Positions 24,323 through 32,781 are shown, counted from the stretch's first letter. The stretch is DNA of 64,000 nt from DASXUC01 sp036004445 (GCA_036004445.1 DASYRL010000022.1:1-64000); one strand, 5' to 3'. Notes: generated from the letters alone by a model not told the origin. Translations and numbers: made by a program.

Positions 24323-26164
24323 ATGGCTGTGAAGCCCGAAGTGGCGCACGCGGAGCACGAGCACGAACATCCCCGCAGCTTCTGGAAGAAGTACGTCTTC
24401 AGCCAGGACCACAAGATCATCGGCATCCAGTACCTGATGACGTCGTTCTTCATGGCGCTCGTCGGCGGCTTCCTAGCGATGCTGATCCGCATGCAGCTGG
24501 GCTTCCCGGGCCTGAAGTTCTACTGGGCGCAGTGGCTGTTCCCCAACGGCTTCTCCGGGGACCAGATGAAGCCGGACTTCTACCTGGCGATGGTGACCAT
24601 GCACGGGACGATCATGATCTTCTTCGTGCTGACGACGGCCCTGTCGGGCGGGTTCGGCAACCTGCTGATTCCTCTGCAGATCGGCGCCCGGGACATGGCG
24701 TTCCCGTGGCTGAACATGATGTCGTACTGGCTGTACCCGCCGGCGATCCTCATCTTGCTGGCGTCGTTCTTCGTCACGGGGGGCGCGGCCAGCGCCGGGT
24801 GGACGTCGTATCCCCCGTTGTCGGCGCTGCGGAATGCCGTGCCCGGGTCGCTCTACGGCCAGACGTTGTGGCTGATCAGTCTGGCGCTGCTCATCGTCGC
24901 GTTCCTGTTCGGGTCGCTCAACTACATCACCACCGTCCTGCAGCTGCGCACGCGGGGCATGTCGATGAGCCGGTTGCCCCTGTTGACGTGGGCGCAGTTC
25001 ATCACCGCCATCCTGATGCTGCTCTCGTTCCCGGTGCTGTTGGCCGCCGCGATCATGATGCTGTTCGACCGGCACCTCGGCACGAGTTTCTTTATCCCCG
25101 GTGGCCTCATCGTCGGCGGCCAGCCCGTGCCGCATTCGGGCGGCGACCCGATCCTCTGGCAGCACCTGTTCTGGTTCTTGGGTCATCCCGAAGTGTACGT
25201 GCTGATCCTGCCGCCGATGGGCATCGTCTCCGAGGTCCTCTCGACGAACGGCCGCAAGCCGATCTTCGGCTACTTCTTTATGATCGGCAGTCTGGCCTCG
25301 ATCGCGTTCCTCAGTTTCCTCGTGTGGGGCCACCACATGTTCACCAGCGGCATGGACCCGCTGCTGGGCACGGCATTCATGACGACGACGCTGGTTATCG
25401 CGGTCCCGTCGGCGATCAAGACGTTCAACTGGCTGGCCACGCTGTGGCGGGCGAAGATCCGCTACACGACGGCGACGATGTTCGCGGTGGGGTTCATCTC
25501 GCTGTTCGTCACCGGTGGGCTGACCGGCATCTTCCTGGCCTCGCCGGCCATCGACATCCACTTCCAGGACACGTTCTTCGTCGTCGCACACTTCCACTTC
25601 GTAATGGCCAGCGCCGCGCTGTTCGGCCTGTTCGCGGGCAGTTACCACTGGTTTCCGAAGATGTTCGGGCGGCTGATGAACGAACGGCTCGGCAAGATTC
25701 ACTTCTGGCTCACGTTTATCGGCGTCTATGCCACGTTCTTCCCGATGCACTTCGCCGGCACGGCGGGGATGATGCGGCGGATCTTCTCCACGCAGATGTA
25801 CCAGTTTCTGCAGCCGCTGGCCGGACTGAACATCTTCATCTCGATTGCCGGATTCATGCTGGGCATCGCGCAATTGCTCTTCGCCTACAACTTCATCTAC
25901 AGCGCGTTCCGCGGGCCGAAGGCCGGCAGCAATCCGTGGCAGGCGAACACGCTGGAGTGGCAGGCGCCTTCGCCGCCGCCGCACGGCAACTGGGGGGCGA
26001 CGCTGCCCGTCGTCCACCGTTGGCCGTATGACTACAGCGTGCCCGGCGCCGAGCAGGACTTCCTCCCGCAGACCGCACCCGAGCAGGCCGCCCCGACGGC
26101 GCTGGGCGCCGACGGGGCGGGTTCGGCGTCCCTGCAGGTGAAGCCGCGAGGGGAAGAAGCTTAG
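24323..26164 (+). CDS. coxA: Cytochrome c oxidase subunit I (A-type heme-copper oxidase)
   Basis: 613 residues, 12 core helices. CuB/heme ligands appear in HPEVY (with the cross-linked Tyr and the D-channel Glu), VWGHHMF and VVAHFHFVM. The D-channel entry Asp and Asn are in GARDMAFPWLN and the K-channel Lys in AIKTFNW, so this is an A1-type proton pump reducing O2 to water. The C-terminal 70 residues after the last helix are an extra Pro/Ala-rich cytoplasmic tail. It starts 56 bases after coxB across the GGGAACGC tract. Confidence 0.97.
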   Translation: MAVKPEVAHAEHEHEHPRSFWKKYVFSQDHKIIGIQYLMTSFFMALVGGFLAMLIRMQLGFPGLKFYWAQWLFPNGFSGDQMKPDFYLAMVTMHGTIMIFFVLTTALSGGFGNLLIPLQIGARDMAFPWLNMMSYWLYPPAILILLASFFVTGGAASAGWTSYPPLSALRNAVPGSLYGQTLWLISLALLIVAFLFGSLNYITTVLQLRTRGMSMSRLPLLTWAQFITAILMLLSFPVLLAAAIMMLFDRHLGTSFFIPGGLIVGGQPVPHSGGDPILWQHLFWFLGHPEVYVLILPPMGIVSEVLSTNGRKPIFGYFFMIGSLASIAFLSFLVWGHHMFTSGMDPLLGTAFMTTTLVIAVPSAIKTFNWLATLWRAKIRYTTATMFAVGFISLFVTGGLTGIFLASPAIDIHFQDTFFVVAHFHFVMASAALFGLFAGSYHWFPKMFGRLMNERLGKIHFWLTFIGVYATFFPMHFAGTAGMMRRIFSTQMYQFLQPLAGLNIFISIAGFMLGIAQLLFAYNFIYSAFRGPKAGSNPWQANTLEWQAPSPPPHGNWGATLPVVHRWPYDYSVPGAEQDFLPQTAPEQAAPTALGADGAGSASLQVKPRGEEA

Positions 26165-26806
26165 ATGGCTGCGCGGATTCCGACGCTCGAGAAACCACCC
26201 GCGCCGCCTCGAGGGCCCGGCGGCCCCGCCGGCGATCGCGGGCCCGGCCACGGCGGTGAGGACGCGGTTGCGCCGGCCACCCCGGCGAAGGTGTTCGTCT
26301 GGCTGTTCGTTGGTACCGTCATCGTCCTGTTTGCGGCCTTCACGAGCACTTATCTCGCGCGCCGCGGGCAGCCCGGCTGGACGGAAGTCCCCCTGCCTCC
26401 GGTCCTCTGGCTAAGCACTGTCATTCTCGCGGTCAGCAGCGCGGTGCTGGAGTGGGCACGGCGCCAGGGTCGCGCCGGACGGCTGGACGGGCTGCGCCGG
26501 GGGCTGGTCCTGACGACGGTCCTCGGCATCGGCTTCCTGGCGTCGCAGCTGGTGGCCTGGCGGCAGCTGGTGTCGGCGGGACTGTACCTGAGTACCGACC
26601 CGCACAGTTCCTTCTTCTATTTGCTCACCGGCGCGCATGGACTGCACCTGCTGGGCGGACTCGGGGCCCTGCTCTACACCGGCTGGAAGGTACACCAGAT
26701 CCGCCAGTCCGCGCCGGCGGTCGCCTTTACCGACCCGACCGCCACGTACTGGCACTTTCTCGGAATACTCTGGGTGTATCTGTTTGGATTGCTGTTCTGG
26801 CTATGA
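26165..26806 (+). CDS. coxC: Cytochrome c oxidase subunit III-like protein
   Basis: 213 residues, five helices after a Pro/Gly-rich N-terminus (about 1-38). Subunit III features: LLTGAHGLHLLGGL and TYWHFLGILWVYLFGLLFW at the C-terminus. The ATG follows the coxA stop directly. It is the short, five-helix form seen in Bacillota-type oxidases. A second subunit III-like gene follows after 12 bases. Confidence 0.88.
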   Translation: MAARIPTLEKPPAPPRGPGGPAGDRGPGHGGEDAVAPATPAKVFVWLFVGTVIVLFAAFTSTYLARRGQPGWTEVPLPPVLWLSTVILAVSSAVLEWARRQGRAGRLDGLRRGLVLTTVLGIGFLASQLVAWRQLVSAGLYLSTDPHSSFFYLLTGAHGLHLLGGLGALLYTGWKVHQIRQSAPAVAFTDPTATYWHFLGILWVYLFGLLFWL

Positions 26807-26818
26807 TCGGTTGATGGG

Positions 26819-27478
26819 GTGCTCGCAGTGGCCGTAGAGAAGCACGAGGCGCCGGGGATGGAAGCGCACGCGGCCGACCAGGACCGCGTGCTGGCCTCCC
26901 CATGGGGCGGCGGCCGGTCGCCGTTTGCCGTGGGGTGGCCGAAACTCATGATGTGGCTGTTCCTGGTCTCCGACACGCTGACGTTCGCCGGGCTGCTCAG
27001 CGGGTACGGCGTCATGCGCCTGTCCTTGGGCGATTGGCCGGCCCAGTCGGAGATCTTCAATATCTGGCTGGTCGGGACGATGACCTTCATCCTGATCTGC
27101 AGCAGTGCCACGATGGCCATCGCCGTCGCGGCCGCCCGGATCGGCGACTACCGGACGGTCATGCGCTTCCTGCTCCTGACGGTGCTCGGCGGGCTGTTCT
27201 TCCTTGGGGCGCAGGCCTATGAGTGGACGCACTTCATCGGCGAAGGCGCCCGGCTCTTTACAAACCCCTGGGGGGTCCCGCAGTTCAGCGCAACGTTCTT
27301 CATCATTACGGGATTCCACGGCGGGCACGTCACCGCCGGAGTCATCTATCTGGCGATCACGGCGCTGCGGTGGAAGCGCCGGCGCCTCCAGCCCGAGAGC
27401 GTGGAAATCGCCGGGCTGTACTGGCACTTTGTTGATCTGGTGTGGGTCTTTATCTTTACGCTGCTCTACTTGATTTGA
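26819..27478 (+). CDS. Second cytochrome c oxidase subunit III-like protein
   Basis: 219 residues from a GTG (another GTG lies at 26828), five helices. C-terminal signature: ITGFHGGHVTAGVIYL and GLYWHFVDLVWVFIFTLLYL, the typical subunit III ending. The two tandem proteins differ enough that each may have a set place in the complex; one could correspond to the usual CtaE and the other to an extra subunit. Confidence 0.88.
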   Translation: MLAVAVEKHEAPGMEAHAADQDRVLASPWGGGRSPFAVGWPKLMMWLFLVSDTLTFAGLLSGYGVMRLSLGDWPAQSEIFNIWLVGTMTFILICSSATMAIAVAAARIGDYRTVMRFLLLTVLGGLFFLGAQAYEWTHFIGEGARLFTNPWGVPQFSATFFIITGFHGGHVTAGVIYLAITALRWKRRRLQPESVEIAGLYWHFVDLVWVFIFTLLYLI

Positions 27479-27482
27479 CTAC

Positions 27483-27579
27483 GGGATCATGGGATCAAAG
27501 GGATCAATGGGATCTGCAACCTTACGGTAAATAGGAGTGGTCGCCTGATCCCTGTGATCCCCCTGATCCCTTCGATCCC
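27483..27579. repeat. Hairpin of inverted short tandem repeats (GGGATC type)
   Basis: Left arm 27483-27514 has four GGGATC copies at 8-9 base spacing; right arm 27547-27579 has four GATCCC copies at 9-base spacing. The two arms are complementary around a 32-base centre. It lies between the second subunit III gene and coxD. Confidence 0.85.
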
Positions 27580-27607
27580 GTCTTCAATGTTGCATTGGAG
27601 GTAGACC

Positions 27608-27922
27608 GTGGCAGAGTCGCAGCAGGAAGAACACGCGCACCAGCAGGGAGGCTACCGAGTCTACGTCATCGTGTGGTTCTGGCTGCTCGTGTTCACGCTG
27701 ATCGAGGTCGGCGTCGTGGTGATCGGCGTCCCGCAGTGGATCCTCGTGAGCTCTCTGCTCATCCTGGCGCTGATGAAGGCCGCGCTGATCATCGCCTATT
27801 TCATGCACCTGCGCTACGAGCGGCTGAGCCTCGTCTACATCGTGATCACGCCGCTGCTGCTGGGATTCGTGCTCTTCGGCGCCCTCGGACCCGACGCCCT
27901 GCACGTCTTCTTCTCGCGCTGA
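27608..27922 (+). CDS. coxD: Cytochrome c oxidase subunit IV
   Basis: 104 residues from a GTG preceded by GGAGG. Three helices with the prokaryotic subunit IV pattern (YVIVWFWLLVFTLIEVG, then ALMKAALIIAYFMHLRYE). Supports assembly or stability of the oxidase. Last gene of the cox operon. Confidence 0.88.
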   Translation: MAESQQEEHAHQQGGYRVYVIVWFWLLVFTLIEVGVVVIGVPQWILVSSLLILALMKAALIIAYFMHLRYERLSLVYIVITPLLLGFVLFGALGPDALHVFFSR

Positions 27923-27946
27923 CTGAGCAATCTCGCGGACCAGACT

Positions 27947-28053
27947 GCGTCTTCACAGTCTACCCTGTCTACCCAGTCTACCCAGTCCACCTGCATGGAG
28001 ATCCTGGTTGGAGACTGGGAAGACAGGGAGGACTGTGAAGACTGGGTAGACGC
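27947..28053. repeat. Hairpin of inverted 9-base repeats (CAGTCTACC type), copy 1
   Basis: Left arm 27947-27991 is built from CAGTCTACC/CTGTCTACC units and right arm 28010-28053 from the complementary units (GGTAGACTG, GGAAGACAG). Outer ends are GCGTCT and AGACGC. The same element is at 43048-43147. It lies between the convergent coxD and DUF305-like genes. Confidence 0.85.
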
Positions 28054-28061
28054 CCTTCAGT

Positions 28062-28616
28062 CTAGGGGTACCACTTCTTCAGCCAGCTCCTCAGCATTGC
28101 GGCCTCGGCTGTCTCGATTTTGACGATGCCGGCGGCGAACGCCCGCAGGTCCGGACGGTTCGCCCGCTGCACGGCCAGGGCGGCCAGCCGGGCGCTGTAC
28201 TCCAGGTGGGCCGCGATCGTCGGTAGGTACACTCGCTCCAGGGCGGCGTCCTTCAGCGACCGCATCCGCTTCACCGGAGGCGTGAACACCCCGACGTTGC
28301 GCCGGCCCGGGGCGGCCCCCGCTTCCTTCAGCCAGCCGAGCATGCGGCGGACCTGCTCGTTCTTGCGCTCGACGAGCACCTGATTCCACTTCAGCAACTC
28401 GACGTGATCGGCGTTCAGCGTCGCGGCGAGCGCGATCTCGACGGCTTCCTCGTTCACCGGGATCAGGGCGCGCATGAAGGCTGTGTCAAACGCGGCCCCG
28501 CTGAGCTTCGACAGGCTGGCAATGGTTGGGTCCGGTGGTGGAGCGGCCGGCATGGCCGCCAGAACGGCAGGAGCGAGCAGTCCGAGGAGCACGACGGTGG
28601 CACAGAATCCCCGCAT
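28062..28616 (-). CDS. Secreted DUF305-like helical protein
   Basis: 184 residues, signal peptide about 1-20. The remainder is helical with the DUF305 pattern (FDTAFMRALIPVNEEAVEIA and VYLPTIAAHLEYSARLA, AAGIVKIETAEAAMLRSWL). DUF305 proteins usually carry paired histidines and are linked to metal resistance; here most of these are replaced, so metal binding is doubtful. The ATG at 28616 has GAGAGGTGA upstream. Convergent with the cox operon. Confidence 0.75.
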   Translation of the reverse strand: MRGFCATVVLLGLLAPAVLAAMPAAPPPDPTIASLSKLSGAAFDTAFMRALIPVNEEAVEIALAATLNADHVELLKWNQVLVERKNEQVRRMLGWLKEAGAAPGRRNVGVFTPPVKRMRSLKDAALERVYLPTIAAHLEYSARLAALAVQRANRPDLRAFAAGIVKIETAEAAMLRSWLKKWYP

Positions 28617-28728
28617 CGGTTCACCTCTCGCGGTTTGCACTGTCCTCCTTATACCCCCGCTCCCTTGCCACGTAGACGACCGTGGGTAAAACCCTTTGGA
28701 AGACGATCGTCGAAAAGGAGATCTCCTG

Positions 28729-29115
28729 ATGAGACTATCCACCCTGCTGGTGATCCTGATCCTGGCCGCGGCGGGCATCTTCGCCTATCAGAATGAACCC
28801 CTGCTTCGTCAGGTCCACACGGTGGTCGTGCCCGGCGGAACGCAGACAGTCCCGCTCGTGGGGCTCCTGCTGGCGGTTCTCGCGGCGGGAGTAGTGCTGA
28901 TGTGGCTGATCGATGCGGCGGATACCGCCGCGGCGGTGGCAGGTCGGCGGCGGGCGGAAGCGCGCCTGGCCGAACGCGAGCACGAGATTGCCGATCTGAA
29001 GGCCCACGTCTACGATGAGACGTCGCGCAAAATCGACGATCTCTCCCGCAAGCTCGACGAACGGCTGGAGAAAGACCAGGAGCAAACAACCATCTGGCGC
29101 CGGACGGGAAGTTAA
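28729..29115 (+). CDS. LapA-domain membrane protein with coiled-coil tail
   Basis: 128 residues from an ATG with AAAGGAG upstream. Two membrane helices (about 4-22 and 42-65; the VPLVGLLLAVLAAGVVLMWLI pattern of LapA/DUF1049) and a charged coiled coil (about 75-120). Likely an inner-membrane structural or envelope protein; the exact function is unknown. Confidence 0.75.
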   Translation: MRLSTLLVILILAAAGIFAYQNEPLLRQVHTVVVPGGTQTVPLVGLLLAVLAAGVVLMWLIDAADTAAAVAGRRRAEARLAEREHEIADLKAHVYDETSRKIDDLSRKLDERLEKDQEQTTIWRRTGS

Positions 29116-29118
29116 CCT

Positions 29119-29760
29119 TCAAACCCGCGCGGACGCCGGCGTGCGGCGGTCGACAACGTAGAACACGATGAGCACCAGCGGCCACATCAAGTAGGCCGCC
29201 GGCCGGCTCACCAGGGCCACCGGGATTGAGAGCAGGAAGACGATGCCGACGACTAGCATGCGGATGTTCACGTGGCGGAAGACACGCGGGTCGGTGTCCT
29301 CGCGGACGAGGCGAGTGCGCGCGGCGAAGTTCCACATGCCGACGCAGGCCAGGGCCGTGGCCGCCTGGGCCGCGGCGAACAAGATGACAGTGGTCGTCGA
29401 CGCCGGGTAGTCCCCGAACGTGACGATCGCAAACGGCAGGAAGGCCACGCACAGCAGCACCACCATATTCCAGACCAGCAGACCCTGATTCATCTGATTG
29501 ATGTGGCGAAACATGCGGTGGTGGGTGATCCAGAAGAACGAGAGGATCCAGAACCCGAACACAAAGCTCAGAAAGTCCGGAAGTTCCCCAGCGAGCCGGC
29601 CGGGCACTTCCGCCAGGGCCAGGTCGTGCGGCAGATCGAACCCCAGCACGATCAGTGTAATCGCGATCGCAAAAACGGCATCGCTGAAGAGGTAGATCCG
29701 GCCCAGGGCGGGTCCCAGCTCTGTTTCCACACCATGGTCGGCGCCCCGCAACCGTTTCAT
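29119..29760 (-). CDS. TMEM175-family (DUF1211) potassium channel-like protein, copy 1
   Basis: 213 residues, six helices. The family signature FSDAVFAIAITLIVL is in helix 1. Bacterial TMEM175 proteins form tetrameric K+-permeable channels. ATG at 29760 overlaps the stop of the upstream paralogue by 4 bases (ATGA), so two related subunits are made together. Confidence 0.88.
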   Translation of the reverse strand: MKRLRGADHGVETELGPALGRIYLFSDAVFAIAITLIVLGFDLPHDLALAEVPGRLAGELPDFLSFVFGFWILSFFWITHHRMFRHINQMNQGLLVWNMVVLLCVAFLPFAIVTFGDYPASTTTVILFAAAQAATALACVGMWNFAARTRLVREDTDPRVFRHVNIRMLVVGIVFLLSIPVALVSRPAAYLMWPLVLIVFYVVDRRTPASARV

Positions 29761-30398
29761 TTCAGTCCCGCACCCGCGTACCGCCGGCTGAGCTGTCCCT
29801 GGATGATGCCGATGAGCCCCAGGCTGACGTACGCGGCCGTCACGTTCACGAACGCGAGCAGCGCCGACACCACAAAGATCACCGGCGCCACAAGGGCCCG
29901 CCACGCGAAGTGGCGGATCACCTCGGGAGGAGTGTCGGCGCCGACCAGCTCGCGCCGCACCGCGTACGTCCACAGCGCGGCCGATGCGAACCCGACGAAG
30001 GCCATCGATGCCGCGTAGAACGCCGCGGCAGCCGGCAGGTCGCCATACCGCCCGACCAGTTCAACCGGATAGGGCAGAAACGCGACGCCGAAGAGCATCA
30101 AGAAATTCAACACGAGGAGCGTGGTATCGTAGCGGACGATGTACTGAAACATGCGGTGATGCGCCATCCAGAATATCGCCACCATCAGGAAACTGAACGC
30201 GTAGGAGGCGAATCGGGGCGCCTGGTCGAGCAGCGCCGGCACCAACCCCCGGCCGGCGAGGCCGGCAGGAATGTCGGGTACATCGAGGCTTACCACCAGC
30301 AGGGTGATCGCAAAGGCAAAGATCCCATCGCTGAACGCGACGACGCGATCCATCGCTTTGCCACTGGCTGTGGGATCACGCGCCGGGCGCCGATCCAT
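29757..30398 (-). CDS. TMEM175-family (DUF1211) potassium channel-like protein, copy 2
   Basis: 213 residues, six helices, helix 1 FSDGIFAFAITLLVVSLDVP. It differs clearly from copy 1 while sharing the IFWMAHHRMFQYI/SFFWITHHRMFRHI segment. Translational coupling through ATGA to copy 1 makes a mixed channel possible. Divergent from marC. Confidence 0.88.
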   Translation of the reverse strand: MDRRPARDPTASGKAMDRVVAFSDGIFAFAITLLVVSLDVPDIPAGLAGRGLVPALLDQAPRFASYAFSFLMVAIFWMAHHRMFQYIVRYDTTLLVLNFLMLFGVAFLPYPVELVGRYGDLPAAAAFYAASMAFVGFASAALWTYAVRRELVGADTPPEVIRHFAWRALVAPVIFVVSALLAFVNVTAAYVSLGLIGIIQGQLSRRYAGAGLK

Positions 30399-30446
30399 CA
30401 ATCCCTGCAGGGAGGATCGGGGGCCGGACTGAACTCATGTCTGATC

Positions 30447-31037
30447 ATGGACAACCTCACGAAGCTGCTGGTCGTGTTCTTCGGGGTCATCAATCCGCTC
30501 ATGACCCTGGTGACGTTTCCATCGCTGACACGCGGGATGAACCGGGGTACCCAGGCCGCGACGGCCCTGCTGGCGACCGTTGTCGCGTTCGGCATCGTGG
30601 TCGTGTTCGCGGTCGCCGGCGACGACGTCTTGCGGTTCCTCGATGTCAGCCTTCCTTCATTTCGCATTGCCGGCGGGCTCGTCCTGGGCCTCGCCGCAGT
30701 GCACTTGATCCAGCACGGCGAGCCCACTCCGCCTTCGGGCGAAGCGGCAAAGGCTCCCACGGATGTGCTGGTGCCGCTCGCGACGCCACTCATCGCCGGT
30801 CCCGCCACAATCACGGCCACCGTCGCCTACGCCCACGTGTACAACGACCTGGAAACCATTGTGGCCGGCGCGATCATCCTCTTGATCACGCTGGCCGTCA
30901 TGCTGGCCAGCGGATGGCTGAGCAACCGCATCCCACGCTCCGCGCTCTCGGTGGCGGCCAGGCTGATGGGATTACTCCTGCTCGCGCTGGCGTTCGACCT
31001 CGCCGCCGACGGAATCAAAGCCCACTTCATGCCCTGA
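30447..31037 (+). CDS. MarC-family membrane protein
   Basis: 196 residues, six helices. MarC pattern: N-terminal FFGVINPLMTLVTFPSLTRGM, central PLATPLIAGPATITATV. The family's transported substrate is uncertain; it is no longer regarded as a drug exporter. The ATG at 30447 lacks a clear ribosome site. Ends 1 base before the stop of the convergent cytochrome-like gene. Confidence 0.88.
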   Translation: MDNLTKLLVVFFGVINPLMTLVTFPSLTRGMNRGTQAATALLATVVAFGIVVVFAVAGDDVLRFLDVSLPSFRIAGGLVLGLAAVHLIQHGEPTPPSGEAAKAPTDVLVPLATPLIAGPATITATVAYAHVYNDLETIVAGAIILLITLAVMLASGWLSNRIPRSALSVAARLMGLLLLALAFDLAADGIKAHFMP

Positions 31038-31038
31038 C

Positions 31039-32166
31039 CTATCTCCCATCCGGAGGCAGCTGCCTCAGGACCTTGATGAAGGCCCAGACGAAGTCCATCG
31101 GCAGCATCCGGAGGCTGCCGTCGGGATTGAAGAACCAGGACCGATCGGGGACGCCCAGGTTGCCCTGCAGAGGCTGCCGCGACCGGAACACATTGAGCGT
31201 CATGCCTGCCCCGTTCACGGTCGACCGCGCATGGCACGTCATGCACGATGCGGTGGGGACGAAACCCTCCTCCAGCTGCGAGTTGCCCAGCCGGATCGGG
31301 TTCCCCGTCACGTCAACAAAGTCGGTCTGCGTGCCCTTGAGCCGGTAGTTGTACCACTCCGGTCCCATCCCAGCGCGCCGGAACATTGCCACGAGCGCTG
31401 CGGTGGGCCGGCCGGCATCGTACAGTCCGCCGTCGGTCGCCTTCGGCGGTACGTTGAAGGGCGTGGAACCGAACGTATCGTGGCAGCCGATGAAGTCACA
31501 CCGGCCGATGTTGTCGACGTGCTCGAAGGTGGCCCAGAACCAGGCCGGGATGTCCTTGGTCATGATGTGCAGCGCGGTCAGGCCGTACAGCCGGCCGTCG
31601 GAGGCGTAGTTCCAGTGGTAGCGGGGTTTGTCACGGACGTTGATCTCGACCCAGATCGCCTTGGTCTCGATGCCGTTGATGGGGAAGGCGACCGTGAAGT
31701 CGCCCGCCTGCGCCCGCCGGAACGCGTCGATCAGGCCGTCTCGGAACCAGAGGTTGTTGGACACGATGTAGTCGTAAGCCGGCTTGTTCCGGTAGACGAC
31801 TTCCTGCGGCTCGCTGCGCACGCCGGCGGCCAGTTGCTTCGCCACCGGCTGGAGCTCGTCGCGGCGGTGTTTCGCGCCTGGCCACGTCGGGCAGCGCTTC
31901 GGATCCGTTCGCGTGCCTACGCACGCGGACGGATCGCCAGTGGGTGGAAAGGTGTCGGGGTCGGTCGCCCAGGTCTCCCAGACCACGTCGTTGGAACCGT
32001 TGTTGGCGGATCGGTTGATTTCGACAAACACCTTCCAGGCAAAGGCATGGGGATGGTTCATGGCCGGGTTCGTATCCTGCTGCGTTCCCCAAGCCAGGGT
32101 AAACCCTGCGACGACGAGGATGAGGCCAAGCGCGAGCACGATGATTCCGGATCGCCGTCCGCCCAT
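31039..32166 (-). CDS. Secreted cytochrome-like protein with one CxxCH
   Basis: 375 residues, N-terminal signal or anchor helix (about 6-25). One c-type heme motif, CMTCH (about residue 310). A second group, CDFIGCH, has the wrong spacing for ordinary heme attachment. The middle part (FAWKVFVEINRSA, VWETWATDPDTFPP, WVEINVRDKPRYHW) resembles uncharacterised secreted cytochrome-like proteins of Proteobacteria. Function unknown. It is the only protein in the window with a clear CxxCH. The ATG at 32166 follows GGGAGGT. Confidence 0.7.
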   Translation of the reverse strand: MGGRRSGIIVLALGLILVVAGFTLAWGTQQDTNPAMNHPHAFAWKVFVEINRSANNGSNDVVWETWATDPDTFPPTGDPSACVGTRTDPKRCPTWPGAKHRRDELQPVAKQLAAGVRSEPQEVVYRNKPAYDYIVSNNLWFRDGLIDAFRRAQAGDFTVAFPINGIETKAIWVEINVRDKPRYHWNYASDGRLYGLTALHIMTKDIPAWFWATFEHVDNIGRCDFIGCHDTFGSTPFNVPPKATDGGLYDAGRPTAALVAMFRRAGMGPEWYNYRLKGTQTDFVDVTGNPIRLGNSQLEEGFVPTASCMTCHARSTVNGAGMTLNVFRSRQPLQGNLGVPDRSWFFNPDGSLRMLPMDFVWAFIKVLRQLPPDGR

Positions 32167-32415
32167 GAGACCTCCCGCCGCCGCTGTGATTTGACCGCCA
32201 GGCACAGTCCACCGGTTGTGCGACAGTGGAGACGCGATTTCCTCCTGCTCAACCGGCCCAACGACTGAACGTCTTAGGAAAAGTCGCAGGCCGGCAGCCT
32301 GCGGTTACATCGGCAGCCGACGAAGGCGGAGCGAGGGTGAGCCCAGAGCAACCAGCCCGGCAGAAAGGCGGTAGCGCGATCAAACTGACCAAGACTCAAG
32401 CGAGGAACCTTTGAG

Positions 32416-32492
32416 TGGAGCCGCCGATCGGATTCGAACCGATAACCCCCTCATTACAAGTGAGGCGCTCTGCCGGGTTGAGCTACGGCGGC
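32416..32492 (-). tRNA. tRNA-Thr (anticodon TGT)
   Basis: A complete cloverleaf on the minus strand: acceptor GCCGCCG/CGGCGGC, D arm GCTC...GAGC, anticodon stem CCTCA/TGAGG with loop CTTGTAA (anticodon TGT), T arm ATCGG-TTCGAAT-CCGAT, and an encoded CCA end. It stands alone, with a TATAGT -10-like box at 32510-32505 about 12 bases upstream. Confidence 0.97.
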
Positions 32493-32504
32493 CCGTCGAA
32501 GACC

Positions 32505-32510
32505 ACTATA
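32505..32510 (-). promoter_or_regulatory. -10 box of tRNA-Thr
   Basis: TATAGT on the minus strand, 12 bases before the tRNA 5' end. No convincing -35 box was found. Confidence 0.4.
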
Positions 32511-32525
32511 CTACGGGATTCGCGA

Positions 32526-32780
32526 TCAGGGGTTGGGGCTGTAATTGCGCGCGGCGATCCGGAACTCCAGGGCGTCCTCATTCGCCTTCAACCCGCTGTA
32601 GAGGTGGACGAACGGCAGCAGGACAAGGCCGCTGAGCAGATACAACCCGGCCATGATGGTGGCGTGGACCCACAGGCCGCGCGCTGCGTACCACACCGGC
32701 CCCAAAACAAAGGCCGCCCAGTTCCAGGACAGTCTGGGCGGCATGGGGCGATGATAGAGCGGAGGGATCGGGTTGTCCAC
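32526..32780 (-). CDS. Small DUF2628-type membrane protein
   Basis: 84 residues from GTG at 32780, which has AAGAAGGA just before it and starts 1 base after the upstream stop; an ATG at 32744 (72 residues) is the alternative. The sequence LSWNWAAFVLGPVWYAARGLW and the two helices fit DUF2628. Function unknown. Second gene of a two-gene operon. Confidence 0.7.
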   Translation of the reverse strand: MDNPIPPLYHRPMPPRLSWNWAAFVLGPVWYAARGLWVHATIMAGLYLLSGLVLLPFVHLYSGLKANEDALEFRIAARNYSPNP

Positions 32781-32781
32781 G

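Noticed and set aside
24473..26251. 592-residue open frame antisense to coxA
   Set aside because: Rich in Arg/Gln/Glu/His with no family pattern; it is the complement-frame shadow usual in GC-rich DNA over a clearly real coxA.
31400..31520. Second heme c site CDFIGCH in the cytochrome-like protein
   Set aside because: Spacing is C-x4-CH, not CxxCH; only the later CMTCH was counted.
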